Shown in pieces: positions 60,720-64,000 of a stretch of 64,000 nucleotides of DNA (its first letter is position 1; each line of letters begins with the position of its first letter). The DNA is taken from the NCBI RefSeq assembly GCF_008630535.1, contig NZ_VWPH01000002.1:558001-622000 (forward strand), read 5' to 3'. The translations under genes and the position numbers were made by a program. Below the pieces are notes generated by a model. It saw only the letters and a program-made list of their open reading frames with translations. It did not search any database and was not told the origin of the DNA. Source of the stretch: Saccharopolyspora hirsuta. Lineage in GTDB: Bacteria > Actinomycetota > Actinomycetes > Mycobacteriales > Pseudonocardiaceae.

Positions 60720-62198
60720 TCATGACACCTCCCGCAGCCGGGCGCTGGCCCGGTCCAGCTCGGCGGTGAGGTCGGGCACCGACATCAAGCGGCCGTCGTC
60801 GACGATCACCGCGCCGCCGCGCAGCAGCCGCTCCAACTTCGGCAGCTGGCCGAGCACCAGCGCGGCCACCGGATCGGTGATCCCCGCGTGGTCCAGGTCG
60901 TTCAGCTGCCAGACCGCGATGTCGGCGAGCTTGCCGGGCTCCAGCGAGCCCAGCTCGTGGTCCCGGCCGAGGCAGCGCGCGCCGCCCCGGGTGGCCAGCC
61001 GCAGCGCGTCGCGCACCGACAGCGCCTGCGGCCCGTAGCGGGCGCGCGCCGTCAGCAGCGCCTGCCGCATCTCCTCGCCGAGCCCGCCCGCCTCGTTGGA
61101 CGCGACACCGTCGACCCCCAGCCCGACGGGGGCACCGGCGTCCAGCAGCGGCCGGACCGGGGCGATCCCGGCGCCGAGCCGACCGTTGGAGCTCGGGCAG
61201 TGCGCCGCGCCGGTCCCGGTCTCGCCGAGCCGCGCGATGCCCTTCTCGGACAGGTGGATGGTGTGCGCCAGCCACACGTCCGGGCCGAGCCAGCCCAGCT
61301 CGTCGGCGTACTCGACCGGCGTCCGCCCGAATTCGGCCCGGCACTGCTCCTCCTCGTCGACGGTCTCGGCGAGGTGGGTGTGCAACCGGACGCCGTTGCG
61401 GCGGGCCAGCTCCGCGGCCTCCCGCATCAGCTCGGTGCTGACCGAGAACGGCGAGCACGGCCCGACCGCGACCTGCACGCGGGCGCCCGGCGACGGGTCG
61501 TGGAACCGGTCGATGGCGTCCTGGGTGCCCGCCAGCGCCGCGTCGAGGTCCTCGACCACCGAGTCCGGCGGCAGCCCGCCGTGCGAGCGGCCGCGGTCCA
61601 TCGATCCGCGCACCGCGTGCAGTCGCACCCCGACCCGCTGCGCGGCGGACACCACCGCGCCGAACACGTCCCCACCGCCGCGCGGGAAGACGTAGTGGTG
61701 GTCGGCGGCGGTGGTGCAGCCGGACAGCGCCATGCGGGCCAGGCCCGCCGACGCCGCGGCGTGGGTGATCTCCTCGTCGATCCCGGCCCACACCGGGTAC
61801 AGCTCGGTCAGCCAGCCGAACAGCGTCGCGTCGGCGGCGTAACCGCGGGTCGCCCACTGGTAGAGGTGGTGGTGGGTGTTGATCAGCCCGGGGGTGACCA
61901 GGCAGCCGGACGCATCGATGCGCCGCACCGCGCCGTCCTGCGGCGGTGCGGAGCCGGGGCCGACCGAGACGATCCGGTCGGCCTTCACGACGACGTGCCC
62001 CTCGACGAACTCGGTACCCGAGTCGTCGACGGTGACCACGGCGCCGCCCTCGATGACGACGGTCCCGCCTCTCCGCGATTCGCAGTGGTGGTCGCGTTCG
62101 GGAGCAATCTCGCGTTGCGCGGTTTCTTGCGGCTGGGTCGCGTCACGGTCCCCTGAGGTGCGGTCGCGCAGAACTCGGCTTGGCACAGGCTTGCTCAT
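60720..62198 (-). CDS. 8-oxoguanine deaminase-type amidohydrolase with repeat-derived N-terminus
   Basis: A 492-aa metal-dependent amidohydrolase of the ATZ/TRZ group that includes 8-oxoguanine deaminase (to urate) and hydroxyatrazine hydrolases. Metal ligands are in 'GLINTHHHLYQWATRGYAAD' and 'NGVRLHTHLAETVDEEEQ', with a late Asp in 'GLGVDGVASNEAGGLGEEMR'. 'LARLGETGTGAAHCPSSNGR'-like sequence (here IARLGETGTGAAHCPSSNG) is typical. Residues 1-47 ('SRVLRDRTSGDRDATQPQET', 'ERDHHCESRRGGT') are the operon leader repeat in frame; the enzyme proper starts at 'VVIEGGAVVTVDDSG'. After the repeat's GGAGAGG the expected start codon is GTC, so the ATG at 62198 seems to be required. Confidence 0.87.
   Translation of the reverse strand: MSKPVPSRVLRDRTSGDRDATQPQETAQREIAPERDHHCESRRGGTVVIEGGAVVTVDDSGTEFVEGHVVVKADRIVSVGPGSAPPQDGAVRRIDASGCLVTPGLINTHHHLYQWATRGYAADATLFGWLTELYPVWAGIDEEITHAAASAGLARMALSGCTTAADHHYVFPRGGGDVFGAVVSAAQRVGVRLHAVRGSMDRGRSHGGLPPDSVVEDLDAALAGTQDAIDRFHDPSPGARVQVAVGPCSPFSVSTELMREAAELARRNGVRLHTHLAETVDEEEQCRAEFGRTPVEYADELGWLGPDVWLAHTIHLSEKGIARLGETGTGAAHCPSSNGRLGAGIAPVRPLLDAGAPVGLGVDGVASNEAGGLGEEMRQALLTARARYGPQALSVRDALRLATRGGARCLGRDHELGSLEPGKLADIAVWQLNDLDHAGITDPVAALVLGQLPKLERLLRGGAVIVDDGRLMSVPDLTAELDRASARLREVS
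62060..62198 (-). repeat. Operon leader repeat, family 6, copy 2
   Basis: ATG AGC AAG... followed by the common block CGCACCTCAGGGGACCGTG, CAGCCGCAAGAAACCGCGCA and CGAATCGCGGAGAGGCGGGA. It is translated in frame with the deaminase. Its ATG overlaps the stop of the small open frame in copy 1. Confidence 0.9.
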
Positions 62199-62347
62199 GA
62201 CGGTCCCGCCTCTCCGCGATTCACCGCGGTGGTCGCGTCCGGGACGAAACTCGCGTTGCGCGGTTTCTCGTGGCCGGGTTGCGTCACGGTCCCCTGAGGT
62301 GCGGATCCGCAGAACTCGGGCTGCCACGGCGCTGCTCGGCTGCTCAT
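62195..62347 (-). CDS. 50-codon open frame made of leader repeat copy 1
   Basis: An ATG at 62347 overlaps the 2Fe-2S subunit stop (ATGA), and its own TGA overlaps the deaminase ATG (ATGA). It would encode 50 residues ('MSSRAAPWQPEFCGSAPQGT', 'NASFVPDATTAVNRGEAGPS') read from the repeat in a different frame from the other two copies. No family is known. Its likely value is translational coupling between the two enzymes rather than a functional peptide; this is inference. Confidence 0.45.
   Translation of the reverse strand: MSSRAAPWQPEFCGSAPQGTVTQPGHEKPRNASFVPDATTAVNRGEAGPS
62205..62347 (-). repeat. Operon leader repeat, family 6, copy 1
   Basis: The same block as copies 2 and 3 (CGCACCTCAGGGGACCGTG, GAGAAACCGCGCAACGCGAG, GAATCGCGGAGAGGCGGGAC). 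A shorter 5' part shifts the reading frame. It ends in GGAGAGGCGGGACCGTC directly before the ATG of the deaminase frame, so it supplies that gene's ribosome-binding site. Confidence 0.9.
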
Positions 62348-62820
62348 GAGCCCGTCTCTGCCTTCCGCTTCGCGGCGAGCCGGACCGCGTCCATGATCTT
62401 CTCGTAACCCGTGCAGCGGCACAGGTTCCCGGCCAGCGACTCGCGGATCTCCGCGTCGGACGGTTCGGACTTGCGCTCCAGCAGGTCGTGGGTCTGCACC
62501 AGCAGGCCCGGCGTGCAGAACCCGCACTGGACGGCCCCGGCCTCGACGAACGCCTCCTGGACCGGGTCCAGCTTCTCGCCGTCGGCCAGGCCCTCCACGG
62601 TGCGCACCTCGCGGCCCTCGGCCTGCCCCGCGGCGACCAGGCACGCGCAGGCCGGAACGCCGTCGAGGTAGACCGTGCAGGAGCCGCACTCGCCCTGCTC
62701 GCAGGCGTTCTTCGAACCGGGCAGGCCGAGCCGCTCGCGCAGCACGTACAGCAGGCTCTCGCCCTCCCACACGTCGTCGGCCTCGTGCGGTTGTCCGTTG
62801 ACGGTGAACTTCAGGCGCAT
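62344..62820 (-). CDS. pucE: Xanthine dehydrogenase 2Fe-2S subunit
   Basis: A 158-aa small subunit carrying two [2Fe-2S] clusters for electron transfer from molybdenum to FAD. The plant-type cluster is in 'GSKNACEQGECGSCTVYLDG' with a further Cys in 'VPACACLVAAGQ'; the second cluster is in 'GAVQCGFCTPGLLVQTHDLL' and 'LAGNLCRCTGYEKIMDAVRL'. GGGAGGCAGG precedes the ATG at 62820, which lies inside the end of the FAD-subunit gene (10-bp overlap). Confidence 0.95.
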   Translation of the reverse strand: MRLKFTVNGQPHEADDVWEGESLLYVLRERLGLPGSKNACEQGECGSCTVYLDGVPACACLVAAGQAEGREVRTVEGLADGEKLDPVQEAFVEAGAVQCGFCTPGLLVQTHDLLERKSEPSDAEIRESLAGNLCRCTGYEKIMDAVRLAAKRKAETGS

Positions 62821-63680
62821 TCCTGCCTCCCGGAACAGTGCTCTTGCCAGACCCAGGACAGGGTTCGGCGGGCCATCACGGCCAGCGCGTGGCGGCGGTA
62901 GTCGGCGGTGCCGCGCACGTCGTCGATGGGGGAGGAGGCCTGCGCGACCAGCTCGCCGAAGCGGCGCGCCACCGAGTCCTCCAGCGGTCGCCGCCCGGCC
63001 CAGTCGAGCTCGGCGGACAGGAAGTCCTCCGCCTCCAGCGCCCGCCGCGGGGTCGGGGCGGCCGAGCCGAGGCCGGTGCCCACCCGCTGCTGCTCGGGGT
63101 GCAGGGCGATGGCGAACGTGCACACCGCGATGACCATCGCGTTGCGGGTGCCGACCTTGGAGAACTGCTGCGGGCCGGTGGCCGGGGCGATGTGCACCGC
63201 GGCGATCAGCTCGTCGGCGGCCAGCGCGTTGCGCTTGACCCCGGTGAAGAACTCCGCCGCCGGGATCAGCCGGGTGCCGCGCACCGACTCGACCTCGATC
63301 TGCGCGTCGGAGGCCAGCAGCGGCGGGTGGCCGTCCCCGGCGGGCGAGGCCGAGCCGAGGTTGCCGCCGAGCGTGCCGCGGTTGCGGATCTGCGGGGAGC
63401 CGACCGTGCGGCTGGCGATCGCCAGCCCGGGCACCCGGTCGCCGAGCTCGTCGATCAGGCGGGTGTAGGGCAGCCCGGCGCCGATGCGCAGCGCGCCGTC
63501 GGCCTCCGACCAGGTGGTCAGCTCGGGGATGCGGGTCAGGTCCAGCAGCAGGTCCGGGCGCCGGTGGTCGAAGTTGATCTCGACCATCACGTCGGTGCCG
63601 CCGGCGATGGGCGTCGCGTCGGGATGCGCGGCCTTGGCCTCGAGCGCTTCCCGCCACGTCGCGGGGCGGAGGAAATCCAC
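62811..63680 (-). CDS. pucC: Xanthine dehydrogenase FAD-binding subunit
   Basis: A 289-aa medium subunit with the FAD-binding and C-terminal CO-dehydrogenase flavoprotein domains: 'PIAGGTDVMVEINFDHRRPD', 'LRIGAGLPYTRLIDEL', 'GSPQIRNRGTLGGNLGSASP' (FAD pyrophosphate loop) and 'VRGTADYRRHALAVMARRTL'. GTG start at 63680. First gene of the operon pucC-pucE-(leader)-deaminase-pucD, transcribed away from the divergent pucR. Confidence 0.94.
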   Translation of the reverse strand: MDFLRPATWREALEAKAAHPDATPIAGGTDVMVEINFDHRRPDLLLDLTRIPELTTWSEADGALRIGAGLPYTRLIDELGDRVPGLAIASRTVGSPQIRNRGTLGGNLGSASPAGDGHPPLLASDAQIEVESVRGTRLIPAAEFFTGVKRNALAADELIAAVHIAPATGPQQFSKVGTRNAMVIAVCTFAIALHPEQQRVGTGLGSAAPTPRRALEAEDFLSAELDWAGRRPLEDSVARRFGELVAQASSPIDDVRGTADYRRHALAVMARRTLSWVWQEHCSGRQECA

Positions 63681-63867
63681 GGTGTACTCCTCGTCACGGC
63701 CGGTGAAAAGGTGTGAGTCAGTACACAGCTGGGATGCTCCCGCTGACTAGCGGCGGAAACCCCGAAAAAGCCTTCCGGGTGCCGAACCGGAGTTGTATGT
63801 TTCTCCAAATGCCCGTTACCGGAGGCCGACGTTCGGCGCAGCCGGTGCGTGCCGGAGGGAGGAGCGG

Positions 63868-64000
63868 GTGCTGCTGGGCGATCTCCTCGCCGACCCGGAG
63901 CTCGGGCTGGTGCCGCTGCACGGCGCCGACCGCGCGGACCGGCCGGTCCGCGGCGTCTACATCACCGACCTGATCGACCCGCGCCGCTACCTCAGCGGCG
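63868..64000 (+). CDS. pucR: PucR-family purine catabolism regulator (5' part)
   Basis: The first 44 codons are in the window: 'LLGDLLADPELGLVPLHGAD' and 'RPVRGVYITDLIDPRRYLSG', the N-terminal PucR signature seen in regulators of purine and related catabolism. The GTG at 63868 has GGAGGGAGGAG upstream. It is divergent from the xanthine dehydrogenase operon across 187 bp, which holds an AT-richer stretch (TTGTATGTTTCTCC) that is a likely shared promoter region. It probably activates the operon in response to purine status; the frame runs out of the window. Confidence 0.88.
   Translation, partial: MLLGDLLADPELGLVPLHGADRADRPVRGVYITDLIDPRRYLSG

Overview
The window is high-GC DNA with dense, strongly GC3-biased coding frames and frequent GTG starts. 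It also carries two regulator/DUF397 pairs (DUF5753-type), a DUF3618 protein, a small Cys/His protein typical of Pseudonocardiaceae, and the actinobacterial order MBL hydrolase - rph - rdgB. Together these point to a filamentous actinomycete of the Pseudonocardiaceae, most likely Saccharopolyspora or a close relative. The genus is inference; no 16S gene or taxon marker is present. No insertion sequence, integrase, CRISPR array or prophage was seen.

Layout. 1-2 kb: end of an MBL hydrolase, a frameshifted GNAT, rph and rdgB. 2-4 kb: a DUF5753 regulator with a triplicated DUF397 partner, and two small genes. 4-8 kb: a decapitated NACHT/LRR (NLR-like) gene, a carotenoid oxygenase with an inverted-repeat operator, and a TSUP permease. 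8-12.7 kb: peroxiredoxin, a pyruvate oxidase-like TPP enzyme, a decayed small operon, and the second DUF5753/DUF397 pair. 12.7-20 kb: paired bacterial PH-domain membrane proteins, a GT39-type glycosyltransferase, a NarL-type two-component pair and a secreted trypsin. 20-35 kb: ileS, psuG, IclR, a LigB-type dioxygenase/MarR pair, a FAH-family hydrolase, a LysR-like regulator, a penicillin acylase and an M20 amidohydrolase. 34.5-45 kb: LysR/EamA/NAD(P)-binding genes, a truncated epoxide hydrolase, CPBP protease/TetR, AraC/VOC, a UvrA-like ABC protein with a frameshift, and dialkylglycine decarboxylase. 45-51.6 kb: an ECF sigma factor, then an Hsp70 ATPase fused through a membrane segment to a domain resembling the ExoP-type beta-sandwich of GH3 glucosidases. 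It is divergent from a degenerate kinase, a response regulator and a second degenerate kinase, with an intact kinase converging. 52 kb: one tRNA gene that is class I but has a UAG anticodon. 54.5-64 kb: a purine-catabolism island holding a MobA-like cytidylyltransferase, an NCS2 purine permease, guanine deaminase, a three-subunit xanthine dehydrogenase, an 8-oxoguanine-type deaminase and the start of a PucR regulator.

The least explained content lies between genes, where several unrelated repeat families occur. (1) 58-bp elements made of two GATTTCGCGCGAAATC-like palindromes with identical spacing sit just after stop codons. (2) Elements of about 120-140 bp are built on GATTTCAATGGAAATC palindromes (three copies). 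(3) Elements of 110 bp are built on CAATTTCAATCGAAATTG palindromes, each followed by short tandem repeats (two copies). (4) A structured element of about 190 bp has two copies whose hairpin stems differ by compensatory changes. (5) A 43-bp perfect-to-near-perfect hairpin occurs twice, once at the breakpoint of a truncated gene. (6) A leader repeat of about 140 bp occurs three times inside the xanthine dehydrogenase operon, twice translated in frame as the N-terminus of an enzyme.

Starts were chosen by ribosome-binding sites, overlaps and family lengths. Three genes carry apparent single-base frameshifts (GNAT, UvrA-like, and a small hypothetical), which may be real decay or sequence error.
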